A stretch of DNA of 64,000 nucleotides from Mumia xiangluensis (GTDB lineage Bacteria; Actinomycetota; Actinomycetes; Propionibacteriales; Nocardioidaceae). Positions 1-8,158 of the stretch are shown one piece after another (positions within the stretch are counted from its first letter, which is position 1; every line of letters starts with the position of its first letter). The translations under genes and the position numbers were made by a program. Under the pieces are notes generated by a model. It saw only the letters and a list, made by a program, of their open reading frames with translations. It searched no databases and was not told the origin of the DNA. The stretch is from positions 1 to 64,000 of the forward strand of contig NZ_WJYO01000008.1 in NCBI RefSeq assembly GCF_010994095.1, written 5' to 3'.

Positions 1-2
1 TG

Positions 3-269
3 CGTGGTCGCGAGCTGTCGACCGCGGTGCTGGTCGACTATGCGCGCCCGAGGAGCCCGAACGTCGTCCTCCTCACCGCGACCGTGGGAGGCGCGGCGTA
101 CCAGTGGGAGGCTCGCGTGGCATCGGACCTGCCGCCGCGGATCGGCGACACCCTGCACCTCGCCGGCCACCCGCGCACCGGCGGCTGGATCGTCGCGTGG
201 AACGACGACACGCGCCTCGTACCGGTCGGGCGCGTGCAGGCAACGGACGCCGAGGTCGTACACCCCTAG
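3..269 (+). CDS. C-terminal end of an unidentified protein (5' truncated by window)
   Basis: An open frame runs in from the left edge and ends at a TAG at 267-269, leaving 88 visible residues. The tail has a beta-rich look (alternating hydrophobics, [17 protein letters not shown]) and no recognisable catalytic motif. The first internal start (27) lies mid-frame, so the gene almost certainly begins upstream of the window. Its stop codon is also the first three bases of the -10 hexamer of the next gene. I do not recognise the family. Confidence 0.6.
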   Translation, partial: RGRELSTAVLVDYARPRSPNVVLLTATVGGAAYQWEARVASDLPPRIGDTLHLAGHPRTGGWIVAWNDDTRLVPVGRVQATDAEVVHP

Positions 270-272
270 GCT
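267..272 (+). promoter_or_regulatory. -10 hexamer for leaderless pgm
   Basis: TAGGCT followed by 7 nt and then the ATG at 280. This is the usual actinobacterial arrangement for transcription starting at the first base of the start codon. No good -35 is visible. The TAG is also the stop of the upstream gene. Confidence 0.55.
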
Positions 273-279
273 GGGGCGC

Positions 280-1908
280 ATGGTGGATCCACGCGCCGGT
301 ACGCCGGCCCAGCCGCAGGACCTCGTCGACCTGGACGCCCTCGCCGCCGCCTACTACGACCGCACTCCCGACCCTGACGACCCGGCGCAGCAGGTGGCGT
401 TCGGCACCAGCGGGCACCGCGGCTCGAGCCTGGACGGCGCGTTCAACGAGGCGCACATCCTGGCGACCACGCAGGCGATCGTCGAGTACCGCACCCAGGC
501 AGGCATCGACGGGCCGATCCTCATGGGCCGCGACACCCATGCGCTCTCGCTCCCCGCGTGGCACTCCGCGCTCGAGGTGCTGATCGGCAACGACGTCGTC
601 ACGCTGGTCGACGCCGAGGACGGGTTCACGCCGACACCGGCGGTCTCGCACGCGATCCTGCGGCTCAACGGCCTCGGTGCGCACGGGCAGGTCGACGGCA
701 TCGTCGTGACGCCCTCGCACAACCCTCCCCGCGACGGCGGTTTCAAGTACAACCCGCCTCACGGCGGACCGGCCGGGTCCGACATCACCGGCTGGATCCA
801 GGACCGCGCGAACGCGCTGCTGCGCGACGGGCTGCGCGGCGTGAAGCGGGCGACGACGGACGAGACCCGCGACCGGGTCCAGAGCTACGACTTCCTCACG
901 CACTACGTCAACGACCTCGGGTCGATCCTCGACCTGGAGGCGATCGCCGGCGCCGGCATCCGCATCGGCGCGGACCCGCTCGGCGGCGCCTCGGTCGCGT
1001 ACTGGGGCCGGATCGGCGAGGAGTACGGCCTCGAGCTGACCGTCGTCAACACGACCGTCGACCCGCAGTGGGGCTTCATGACGCTCGACCACGACGGCAA
1101 GATCCGCATGGACTGCTCCTCGCCGTACGCGATGGCGTCGCTGGTCGCGCAGCGTGAGCGCTTCGACGTGGCGACCGGCAACGACGCCGACGCCGACCGG
1201 CACGGGATCGTCACCCCGGACGCCGGCCTGATGAACCCGAACCACTTCCTCGCGGTCGCCATCGGCTACCTGGCCGAGCATCGCTCCTGGGATGCCGCCG
1301 CCGGGGTCGGCAAGACCGTGGTGTCGTCGAGCATGATCGACCGCGTCGTGGCGGACGCGGGACGCGCGCTGTACGAGGTGCCGGTGGGATTCAAGTGGTT
1401 CGTCGACCCGTTGCTCTCCGGGTCGGCGGTCTTCGGCGGCGAGGAGAGTGCCGGTGCGTCGTTCCTCCGCAAGGACGGCACGGTGTGGACGACCGACAAG
1501 GACGGTCTCGTGCTCGCGCTGCTCGCGGCGGAGATCGCGGCCGTGACGGGCCGGAGCGCGAGCCAGCACTACGCCGGGCTGACCGCGCGTCACGGTGATC
1601 CCGCCTACGCACGCGTCGACTCCCCAGCCACCCGGGAGGAGAAGAAGCGTCTCGGTGCGCTCGCGCCCACGGCGATCAAGGCGACCGAGCTGGCGGGCGA
1701 CCCGATCACCCGCGTCCTCTCGCACGCGCCGGGCAATGACGCCGCGATCGGTGGGATCAAGGTCGAGACGGAGAATGCGTGGTTCGCTGCTCGACCGTCA
1801 GGGACAGAAGACGTCTATAAGATATACGCTGAGTCCTTCAAGGGACCGGACCATCTGGCCGAGGTCCAATCTGCAGCACGGGCTGTGGTGACCGAGGCGC
1901 TGACGTAG
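280..1908 (+). CDS. pgm: Phosphoglucomutase (alpha-D-glucose phosphate-specific)
   Basis: Interconverts glucose-1-phosphate and glucose-6-phosphate, so it feeds NDP-sugar and glycogen synthesis in the cytoplasm. The 542 residues match the usual length of bacterial Pgm of the alpha-D-phosphohexomutase family. Visible motifs in order are the FGTSGHRG N-terminal signature (41-48), the phosphoserine loop TPSHNPP (144-150, Ser146 the phosphorylated residue), the Mg-binding loop with D302, D304 and D306, the sugar-binding GEESAG near 387, and the C-terminal phosphate-binding RPSGTED. The ATG at 280 was chosen because the -10 hexamer lies exactly 7 nt upstream; the longer in-frame extension to position 4 overlaps the preceding gene in another frame. 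Glucose-1-phosphate made here is the substrate of RmlA encoded at 40.7 kb. Confidence 0.95.
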   Translation: MVDPRAGTPAQPQDLVDLDALAAAYYDRTPDPDDPAQQVAFGTSGHRGSSLDGAFNEAHILATTQAIVEYRTQAGIDGPILMGRDTHALSLPAWHSALEVLIGNDVVTLVDAEDGFTPTPAVSHAILRLNGLGAHGQVDGIVVTPSHNPPRDGGFKYNPPHGGPAGSDITGWIQDRANALLRDGLRGVKRATTDETRDRVQSYDFLTHYVNDLGSILDLEAIAGAGIRIGADPLGGASVAYWGRIGEEYGLELTVVNTTVDPQWGFMTLDHDGKIRMDCSSPYAMASLVAQRERFDVATGNDADADRHGIVTPDAGLMNPNHFLAVAIGYLAEHRSWDAAAGVGKTVVSSSMIDRVVADAGRALYEVPVGFKWFVDPLLSGSAVFGGEESAGASFLRKDGTVWTTDKDGLVLALLAAEIAAVTGRSASQHYAGLTARHGDPAYARVDSPATREEKKRLGALAPTAIKATELAGDPITRVLSHAPGNDAAIGGIKVETENAWFAARPSGTEDVYKIYAESFKGPDHLAEVQSAARAVVTEALT

Positions 1909-1917
1909 AGTCAAAAT

Positions 1918-1942
1918 CGCCAGGCGCACCTCCTGCCTGGCG
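1918..1942 (+). terminator. Hairpin after pgm
   Basis: Perfect 8-bp inverted repeat CGCCAGGC (1918-1925) and GCCTGGCG (1935-1942) around a 9-nt loop, 9 nt after the pgm stop. There is no T-tract, as is common in high-GC actinobacteria. It ends 21 nt before the next start, so it could also lie in that gene's leader. Confidence 0.45.
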
Positions 1943-1963
1943 CGATGAGCGAGGGGGCACGAC

Positions 1964-3250
1964 GTGAGGCTCGGGCGGCACGGTGAGGCAGGTGCTCTGC
2001 GGCGCGCCCTCGTGCCCCTGCTCGCTGCGGGCACGCTGACGTTCACCGGCGTCGGCGCCGCCTACGCCGACCCCGCACCGACGGACGACATCCCGAGCGC
2101 CGAGGACGTCGCACAGGCTCAGACGAACGCCGCGGCGAAGGCCGACGACGTCGTCTCCATCCGTGCCCGCATCACGGCCGCCACCGCGCGCGTCGACACC
2201 CTCGCCGCACAGGCTGCCGCGGCGTCGGAGAAGTACAACGGCGCCGAGTACGCGCTCGCGCAGGCCGAGAAGGCCGTCGCCGCAGCCAAGGCCGACGCCG
2301 AGGGCGCGGCCACCGCCGCCGAGGCCGAGCGCCGCCTGGTCGAGCGGCTGACGCTCGGCGGGGTCGCAGTCCGTGACCCCTACCACCGCCTCCGCAGCTT
2401 CTTCTACGAGGACGGCCCGACCTCGATCCTCAACGACATCGCCGCGTACGACGCGGTCGGCGACGCCAGCCGGGCCGCGCTCGCGCGCTACGAGTCCAAG
2501 CGGGCCGTCGCTGCGTCCCTCCAGCGCGCCGCCGAGGTGGCCGTCGCGAAGCAGGAGAAGGCGACAGCGTCGGCGAAGGCCGCGAAGCAGGAGGCGGAGA
2601 CGGCGGTCGCCGCTGCCGCTGCTGCACGCGCCTCCCTCCAGCGCGACCGCGACCAGCTCATCCGCGAGCTGGCCCACGCCGAGGGCATCTCGGTCACGAT
2701 CGCTCGTAAGCGGCAGCGGGCCCTCGAGAAGCTGGCGCAGGCAGCCCAGGAGTCGGCGAACCGGCCGCCCGAGGACCTGTCCCAGATCGCGCCCACGCCC
2801 ACGCCCGCCCCGTCCCCGGCACCCGGTCCGGCACCCGCGCCGTCGCCGTCGCCGACGCCGGTCGACCCCAACCCGCCGAAGCGTGTGAAGGGTGTCGAGG
2901 CAGCGATCCGGTTCGCGATGGAGCAGGTCGGCGAGCCGTACGTGTGGGCGGGCGCCGGCCCGGACGTGTGGGACTGCTCCGGGCTCACGATGCGCGCGTG
3001 GGGAGCCGCCGGCAAGGCGCTGCCGCACTTCAGCGGCGCCCAGTACGCGTCGTCGGTGCCGATCTCGCTTGCCGACGCGAAGCGCGGCGACCTGCTGTTC
3101 TGGAGCCGCGGTGGTCCGAGCTCGATCTACCACGTCGCGCTCTACCTCGGCGACGGCTGGATGATCGAGGCGCCGCGACCCGGCAAGAACGTCCAGGTCG
3201 TGTCGGTCTACGCGTCGACCACACCCGACCTCGCCGCACGCATCCGCTGA
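1964..3250 (+). CDS. Secreted NlpC/P60 peptidoglycan hydrolase with coiled-coil N-terminus
   Basis: A cell-wall endopeptidase expected to cut stem peptides, as RipA/CwlO-type enzymes do. The 428 residues start with a signal peptide (basic start, hydrophobic stretch to about residue 35, cleavage near AYA). A long Ala/Lys/Glu-rich coiled coil (about 45-260) follows, then a Pro/Ser/Thr linker (about 272-305), then the NlpC/P60 domain. Catalytic Cys338 sits in VWDCSGL and His390 in YHVALYLGDG, so the domain looks active. The GTG start is preceded by a GAGGGGG ribosome site. The coiled coil probably holds the enzyme inactive until a partner recruits it; that is known for RipA/PcsB-like proteins and is only inferred here. 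Confidence 0.9.
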   Translation: MRLGRHGEAGALRRALVPLLAAGTLTFTGVGAAYADPAPTDDIPSAEDVAQAQTNAAAKADDVVSIRARITAATARVDTLAAQAAAASEKYNGAEYALAQAEKAVAAAKADAEGAATAAEAERRLVERLTLGGVAVRDPYHRLRSFFYEDGPTSILNDIAAYDAVGDASRAALARYESKRAVAASLQRAAEVAVAKQEKATASAKAAKQEAETAVAAAAAARASLQRDRDQLIRELAHAEGISVTIARKRQRALEKLAQAAQESANRPPEDLSQIAPTPTPAPSPAPGPAPAPSPSPTPVDPNPPKRVKGVEAAIRFAMEQVGEPYVWAGAGPDVWDCSGLTMRAWGAAGKALPHFSGAQYASSVPISLADAKRGDLLFWSRGGPSSIYHVALYLGDGWMIEAPRPGKNVQVVSVYASTTPDLAARIR

Positions 3251-3282
3251 GGCCCTCGGCTCCGACGGCACCGATCCTCGAG

Positions 3283-3301
3283 AGGGCGGGTCACCCGCCC
3301 T
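3283..3301. terminator. Hairpin at convergent gene ends
   Basis: AGGGCGGG (3283-3290), TCA loop, CCCGCCCT (3294-3301): an 8-bp GC stem between two converging genes. The loop is the stop codon of the minus-strand gene. It could act as a terminator in both directions, but the 3-nt loop and absent T-run keep confidence moderate. Confidence 0.4.
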
Positions 3302-4178
3302 GCGCCGGGCCCTCTCCGAAGAGGGCGTTGAGGTCGTCGTGCGAGAGCTGGGCGTCGGCGTACGAGAAGGTGCCGAGATCGTGCAGCTCGGTGGCCGCGC
3401 GGCGGAGCTGGGCGTACACCGTGCGGGCGATGCTGCCGCCGACGGTGACCCGGCGAACTCCCAGAGCTGCCAGGTCGGCAAGCGACAGCGCCCCGCCGGT
3501 CAGTCCCATGACGACGTTGAGCGGGCCGTCGAGCTCGGCCACCAGCGTCGTGATCGTCGCCTCGTCGGCGGCGCCCGGGACGAACGCGCAGTCGGCGCCG
3601 GCCGCCAGGTAGGCGTTGGCACGGTCGATCGCCTCGGCGATCGACCCGCCCGTGATCAGGGCGTCGGTCCGTCCGACGAGGACGAACGGCTCGCCCGACG
3701 CATCGACCGCCGCTCGCGCCGCTCGGATCCGGTCGACCGACAGCTCCCGGGCGTACAGGGGAGCGTCGCGCCTGCCGGTGAAGTCCTCGATGTTGCCACC
3801 GGCGGCGCCGGCGGCCAGTGCGAGGCCGACGGTCTCGGCCACGACCTCCGGCGCCGCGCCGTAGCCGTCCTCGAGATCGGCACTGACTGGCACGTCCACC
3901 GCCTGGGCGATCTCCTGCGTGCGGGCGAGCAGCCGGGTGCGATCGAGCCGACCGCCGTCCGGGTGCTCCGTGTGGAAGCCGTGGTCGGGACGACCGTAGG
4001 AGAAGGCGATGCCGGCGCTGGTGGTGGCGATCGCCGGGAACCCGGCCGACTCCAGCATCCGGGCGCTCCCGGCGTCCCAGGCGTTGGGCAGGAGGAAGCA
4101 GCCCTGCTGGTGGAGGGTCGCGAAGCGGCGAGCTCGCTCCCTGCGATCCGCGTCGCGGCCTGCGTCCGGTGAGTCCAT
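3291..4178 (-). CDS. Isocitrate lyase/PEP mutase superfamily protein
   Basis: A 295-residue TIM-barrel enzyme of the PEP mutase/isocitrate lyase superfamily. Members cleave or form C-C or P-C bonds next to a 2-oxo acid with bound Mg2+. The metal/substrate segment is visible as VSADLEDGYG (about 99-108), preceded by LPNAWDAGSARMLE, which is typical of the broad actinobacterial subgroup. The KKCGH isocitrate lyase signature is absent, so it is not AceA, and I see nothing that identifies a 2-methylisocitrate lyase or an oxaloacetate decarboxylase. GGAGG lies 6 nt before the ATG. It is a single gene converging on the NlpC gene. Substrate unknown. Confidence 0.8.
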   Translation of the reverse strand: MDSPDAGRDADRRERARRFATLHQQGCFLLPNAWDAGSARMLESAGFPAIATTSAGIAFSYGRPDHGFHTEHPDGGRLDRTRLLARTQEIAQAVDVPVSADLEDGYGAAPEVVAETVGLALAAGAAGGNIEDFTGRRDAPLYARELSVDRIRAARAAVDASGEPFVLVGRTDALITGGSIAEAIDRANAYLAAGADCAFVPGAADEATITTLVAELDGPLNVVMGLTGGALSLADLAALGVRRVTVGGSIARTVYAQLRRAATELHDLGTFSYADAQLSHDDLNALFGEGPAQGG

Positions 4179-4270
4179 GCGTGCCTCCAGCGTCGACCTC
4201 CCTGCGGCGGACCTGGGCTCGTCGCAGCACGCACGAGTGTGCCACCTCGCGCAGACAGTCCGCGTACGAC

Positions 4271-4306
4271 GAAGGCCGCCGACCCCGGTGGGGATCGGCG
4301 GCCTTC
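4271..4306 (-). terminator. Terminator downstream of ppa
   Basis: A 16-bp stem with one mismatch and a GGTG tetraloop (arms 4271-4286 and 4291-4306), lying 20 nt beyond the ppa stop on the minus strand. This is a strong intrinsic-type hairpin without a U-tract. Confidence 0.7.
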
Positions 4307-4326
4307 GGCTCAGTCGGTGGGCGCGC

Positions 4327-4824
4327 TCAGTGCTGCTCGCCCAGGTCGATGTGGCGCTTGAACGACGCCTCGACCTCGTCCTCGGCCTCGCGGCGGCCGA
4401 CCCACTCGGCGCCCTCGACGGACTTGCCGGGCTCGAGGTCCTTGTAGACCTCGAAGAAGTGCTGGATCTCGAGGCGGTCGAACTCAGGCACGTGGCGGAT
4501 GTCCTGCAGGTGCTCCTGGCGCGGGTCGTCGACCGGGACGCACAGAACCTTGTCGTCGCCGCCGGCCTCGTCGGTCATGCGGAACATGCCGATGGCGCGG
4601 CAGCGGATCAGGCAGCCCGGGAACGTCGGCTCGGAGAGCAGGACCAGCGCATCGAGCGGGTCGCCGTCCTGGCCGAGGGTGTCCTCGATGAAGCCGTAGT
4701 CGGCCGGGTACTGGGTGGAGGTGAACAGGGTGCGGTCCAGACGGATCCGGCCGGTCTTGTGATCGACCTCGTACTTGTTGCGTACGCCCTTGGGGATCTC
4801 GACCGTGACGTCGAATTCCAGCAC
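4327..4824 (-). CDS. ppa: Inorganic pyrophosphatase
   Basis: Hydrolyses pyrophosphate to two phosphates, pulling biosynthetic reactions forward. The 165 residues match family I soluble pyrophosphatases. The protein starts [11 protein letters not shown], and the sequence carries [20 protein letters not shown] and the metal-binding run [10 protein letters not shown] followed later by [11 protein letters not shown]. The GTG at 4824 was chosen over the longer ATG at 4953 because a GGAGGAA ribosome site (4827-4833) sits just upstream, because this reproduces the conserved family N-terminus, and because the 43-residue extension is unlike any family member. In Mycobacterium ppa also neighbours the dacB-DUF2342-tilS-hpt block found downstream here. 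Confidence 0.95.
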   Translation of the reverse strand: MLEFDVTVEIPKGVRNKYEVDHKTGRIRLDRTLFTSTQYPADYGFIEDTLGQDGDPLDALVLLSEPTFPGCLIRCRAIGMFRMTDEAGGDDKVLCVPVDDPRQEHLQDIRHVPEFDRLEIQHFFEVYKDLEPGKSVEGAEWVGRREAEDEVEASFKRHIDLGEQH

Positions 4825-4994
4825 TGTTCCTCCATTGGTTTCGTGCGTATGTTCGTTGCGGCCAATCGTCTCGATGCTGCATCGTCCGGGTCGGTCCGAC
4901 CCGACGCGCGAGACCTGTCTAGTCTCCCCTATGTGGACCATGCGACAGGACACGGGGGGACTGGCTGTGACGTAGGTAACAGCCTACCCCTGCC

Positions 4995-6659
4995 ATGACT
5001 GCGCGCCTCACGATCCTCGCGACGACCGACCTCCACGGGCAGGTCCGCGACTTCGACTACGGCACCGACTCTCCGTACGAGGACGCGTACGGCAACCGGA
5101 TCGGGTTGGCCCGGGTCGCGTCGGTCGTGCGGCAGGTCCGGGCCTCAGCGCCGTACGCGCTCCTCGTCGACGCTGGCGACGTGCTCGAGGGGAGCGCGCT
5201 CGCGCACCACTTCTCGCGCCGGCTGAGCGAGCCGACCCCGCCGCTGCACCCGATGGCGGCGGCGATGAACCACCTCGGCTACGACGCCGTGACGCTGGGC
5301 AACCACGAGCTCGACTACGGGGTACGCGCGCTGGCGGCGTTCCGCGACCAGCTGGACGCACCCCTGCTCGGAGGCAACGTCCGTGACGCGGTGACGGGGG
5401 AGCCGGCGTTCGCGGGCTCGGTGGTCCGCGACGTCCCGGTCGCCGAGGGGGTGTCCGTGCGGGTCGGGATCGTCGGTCTCACCACTCCGAGCGTGACCGC
5501 CTGGAACCGTGACGTGGCCGCCGAGCTCCGGTTCGACGACCTCGTGGCCGCGGCTGGCCCTCTGGTCGCCGCCGTGCGTGGGGATGGCGCCGAGGTGGTC
5601 GTCGCCGTCGTCCACGCCGGCATCGTCGAACCACCGACCCGCGAGAACGCCGCCCTCGACCTCGCCCGCCTCGTCCCGGGCATCGACGTCGTGGTCGCGG
5701 GTCACGCGCACATCGAGGTCGACGAGCACGTCGAGCGAGGCCCGGACGGTCGTCCCGTCCTTCTCACCGAGCCGCTCTGCTGGGGCATGCGGGTCGCGCT
5801 CGTGGAGCTCGACCTCGTCGCGGACGGCGGCCGGTGGCGGGTCGGCACCTCGCGCTCGCGCCTGATCGACACCGCGACGGCGCCGGAGGACCCGGCCGTC
5901 GTGGCGCTGGTCGCGCCGCAGCACGCCCGCGTACGGGCGCTGGGGGCGGAGGTCGTCGGGCACGCGCCCGGGCCCATCGATCCCGAGCCTTCGCGGTACC
6001 GGGCGACGGACGCGCTGGCACTCGTCGCGCTCGCCCAGGCCGAGGGGGCTCGCGCGGTCTCAGGGTCGACGGCGCCGCTCGTGAGCCTGGTGTCGCCGGC
6101 GAGCCGGTGCGCGCCGCTCGCCGCGGGACCCGTACGCCGACGCGACGTCGCCGCCCTCTGCCCGTTCGACAGCGGAGTCGTCGTCGTCCAGATGGACGGT
6201 CGCGCCCTGCGCCGCCACCTCGAGCACGCGGCCACCTTCTTCCGCGCTGCCGCCGGACCAGGGCCGTACGACCCCGATGCGCTCACGAACGCGCCCACCT
6301 CGCGCACCCCGCTCGGGACACCCGACTTCGACCACGACATCGCGTACGGCGTCGACGCCCCGCTGACGTACGAGATCGACCTCGCCCGGCCCGTCGGGCG
6401 GCGGGTGACCGGGCTGGCGTACGACGGCGCTCCGCTCGCCGACGACCACCGGCTGGACGTGGTGGTCAGCCGCTACCGCGCGTCGGGTGCGGCGTCGTAC
6501 CCGGACGTCGCCCGCGTGCCGGTCGTCGCCGAGGTGCCGGGGTCCCTCCGGAATCTGGTCGAGAGCCACCTCGCCGCCGGGCGGCCGTACGCCTCGACCC
6601 CGCCGCACTGGCGGCTCGTGCACGACGGCGTCCCGATCGTGCTCGTCCCACCCGGATAG
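4995..6659 (+). CDS. 5'-nucleotidase/2',3'-cyclic phosphodiesterase family metallophosphatase
   Basis: A 554-residue protein of the UshA/CpdB family: an N-terminal two-metal phosphoesterase domain and a C-terminal nucleotide-recognition domain. Metal ligands are visible as D12 and H14 (TTDLHG), D59/D62 (DAGDVLEG), N103 and H104 (GNHELDYG) and the later VAGHAHIEVD. The C-terminal part carries the DALTN/YEIDLA-type substrate domain. Most relatives are secreted, but no signal peptide is present, so this one is predicted to be cytoplasmic, acting on nucleotides or cyclic nucleotides. It is divergent from ppa, and its stop codon forms part of the promoter of the next gene. Confidence 0.88.
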   Translation: MTARLTILATTDLHGQVRDFDYGTDSPYEDAYGNRIGLARVASVVRQVRASAPYALLVDAGDVLEGSALAHHFSRRLSEPTPPLHPMAAAMNHLGYDAVTLGNHELDYGVRALAAFRDQLDAPLLGGNVRDAVTGEPAFAGSVVRDVPVAEGVSVRVGIVGLTTPSVTAWNRDVAAELRFDDLVAAAGPLVAAVRGDGAEVVVAVVHAGIVEPPTRENAALDLARLVPGIDVVVAGHAHIEVDEHVERGPDGRPVLLTEPLCWGMRVALVELDLVADGGRWRVGTSRSRLIDTATAPEDPAVVALVAPQHARVRALGAEVVGHAPGPIDPEPSRYRATDALALVALAQAEGARAVSGSTAPLVSLVSPASRCAPLAAGPVRRRDVAALCPFDSGVVVVQMDGRALRRHLEHAATFFRAAAGPGPYDPDALTNAPTSRTPLGTPDFDHDIAYGVDAPLTYEIDLARPVGRRVTGLAYDGAPLADDHRLDVVVSRYRASGAASYPDVARVPVVAEVPGSLRNLVESHLAAGRPYASTPPHWRLVHDGVPIVLVPPG

Positions 6660-6662
6660 GCT
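6657..6662 (+). promoter_or_regulatory. -10 hexamer for leaderless dacB
   Basis: TAGGCT, 7 nt, then ATG at 6670. As at pgm, the TAG of the hexamer is the stop codon of the preceding gene. Confidence 0.55.
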
Positions 6663-6669
6663 CGCCCGC

Positions 6670-8145
6670 ATGCGATCGCGCGCCTCCGAGGCCGGCCGAG
6701 CCTGGCCGTACCTGCTGCTGGCGGTCGTGCTCGTCGTCGCCGGGGGCGGCGTCGCCGCGTACAGCCTCGGCTACCTCGACCGCTGGGTGTGCGAGGACGG
6801 CACCTGCGCGGCTCGCGAGCCCGAGGCAGCGGCGGTCCCCGAGACTCCCGAGGCGCCCGTGCTCCGACCGGCGTTGACCGCGGCGTCCGGGAGCGCCGGG
6901 CTCGATGCCGCGGCGGTCCAGCGCGCCGTCGGCCCGCTGCTGTCCCGCAAGGCTCTCGGACCGCACGTCGGGTTCGCGGCGTCTGATCTGACGACCGGCG
7001 AGCAGGTGTGGTCGAGCGGCACCGGCACCTTCGTGCCGGCCTCCACGCTCAAGCTCTTCACGTCGATGGCGGCGATGACGGCGATCGGCTCGGAGCACCG
7101 GTTCCGTACGACCGTCGTCCGCGACACGACCGACTCCCCGACACCGACGGCGACGGCCCCGACGACGACCGCTCCCGCGACGCCGGCCGCCGGCGCGCCG
7201 ACGCGCGTCGTGCTCGTCGGCGGCGGTGACCCCTACCTCACCGCGACGTCGGACGAGGAGGCGCGCGCGGCGTACCCGCAGCAGGTCTCGCTCGCCCAGC
7301 TCGCCCGGCAGACCGCGAAGACCCTGCGCGCGGACGGGATCGGCTCGGTCTCGCTCGGCTACGACGCGTCCCTGTTCACCGGCCCGGCGGTGAGTCCACA
7401 GTGGGAGCCCGGCTACATCTCGTCGTTCGTCACGACGCCGGTCAGCGCGCTGTGGGTCGACCAGGGCACCGACGGATGGAAGCGCAGCGCGACCCCCGAC
7501 AAGCAGGCGGCTCAGCTGTTCGCGCGTCAGCTCCGCGCCCGCGGGATCACGGTGGAGGCGATCACCCCGGCCACGAAGCCGGCGTCGTCGGAGGAGCTTG
7601 CGGCGGTCAGCAGCGGCACGGTCGCACAGATCGTGCAGTCCGTCATCGAGCACAGCGACAACCAGGCGGCCGAGGTCCTCCTGCGCCATGTCGCCCTCGC
7701 CGAAGGCCAGCCGGCCAGCTTCACCGGCGGCGTCGCCGCGGTCGAGAAGATCCTGACCGGGCTGGGAGTGCCGTGGGAGGGCAACCGGATCTACGACGGC
7801 AGCGGTCTTGCACGCAGCAACCACGTCACCCTGGCGTCGATGCTCTCGGTCGTCTCGACCGCGGCCGACCTGTTCGACCGCTACCCGGTGGCAGGCTTCA
7901 CCGGCTCGCTCGCCACCCGGTTCACCGCGCCAGGGACGGCCGCCGGGCTCGGCGCCGTACGCGCGAAGACGGGCACGCTCACCGGCGTCCACGGACTCGC
8001 CGGGACCACGATCACGGCCGACGGCACTCCGGTCGGGTTCGTGGTGCTCACCGACCGGGTCCCCGTCCCCAAGACCGGCGACGCCCGCGACCTCCTCGCC
8101 CGCATCGCGGCCCGCCTCACCGCCTGCGCGTGCGGCACCGGCTGA
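6670..8145 (+). CDS. dacB: D-alanyl-D-alanine carboxypeptidase/endopeptidase, PBP4 type
   Basis: A serine penicillin-binding enzyme that trims or cleaves D-Ala cross-links of peptidoglycan outside the cell. The 491 residues begin with a single membrane anchor or uncleaved signal (about 11-35). The catalytic triad motifs are all present: Ser125-Thr-Leu-Lys128 (SxxK), SDN in the EHSDNQAAE segment, and the AKTGTLTG box near the C-terminus. A Thr/Pro/Ala-rich insert (about 158-178) splits the first lobe. The ATG at 6670 is supported by the leaderless -10 and by giving a proper N-terminal hydrophobic segment. It corresponds in position to the PBP4-like gene that precedes the DUF2342 gene in Mycobacterium. 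Confidence 0.92.
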   Translation: MRSRASEAGRAWPYLLLAVVLVVAGGGVAAYSLGYLDRWVCEDGTCAAREPEAAAVPETPEAPVLRPALTAASGSAGLDAAAVQRAVGPLLSRKALGPHVGFAASDLTTGEQVWSSGTGTFVPASTLKLFTSMAAMTAIGSEHRFRTTVVRDTTDSPTPTATAPTTTAPATPAAGAPTRVVLVGGGDPYLTATSDEEARAAYPQQVSLAQLARQTAKTLRADGIGSVSLGYDASLFTGPAVSPQWEPGYISSFVTTPVSALWVDQGTDGWKRSATPDKQAAQLFARQLRARGITVEAITPATKPASSEELAAVSSGTVAQIVQSVIEHSDNQAAEVLLRHVALAEGQPASFTGGVAAVEKILTGLGVPWEGNRIYDGSGLARSNHVTLASMLSVVSTAADLFDRYPVAGFTGSLATRFTAPGTAAGLGAVRAKTGTLTGVHGLAGTTITADGTPVGFVVLTDRVPVPKTGDARDLLARIAARLTACACGTG

Positions 8146-8158
8146 CCGCGGCAGGCAG

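Noticed and set aside
73-1725. 550-codon minus-strand frame across pgm
   Set aside because: Antisense shadow of a clear phosphoglucomutase.
1909-1963. Riboswitch (ydaO/c-di-AMP type) before the NlpC/P60 gene
   Set aside because: Such riboswitches often precede wall hydrolase genes, but the 55-nt gap is far too short and contains only a simple hairpin.
3291-4178. Isocitrate lyase AceA or methylisocitrate lyase PrpB
   Set aside because: The KKCGH signature is absent and there are no methylcitrate or glyoxylate-cycle neighbours.
4976-4990. GTAGG-CCTAC inverted repeat upstream of the 5'-nucleotidase gene as an operator
   Set aside because: Only 5 bp per arm; expected often by chance and no second copy seen.
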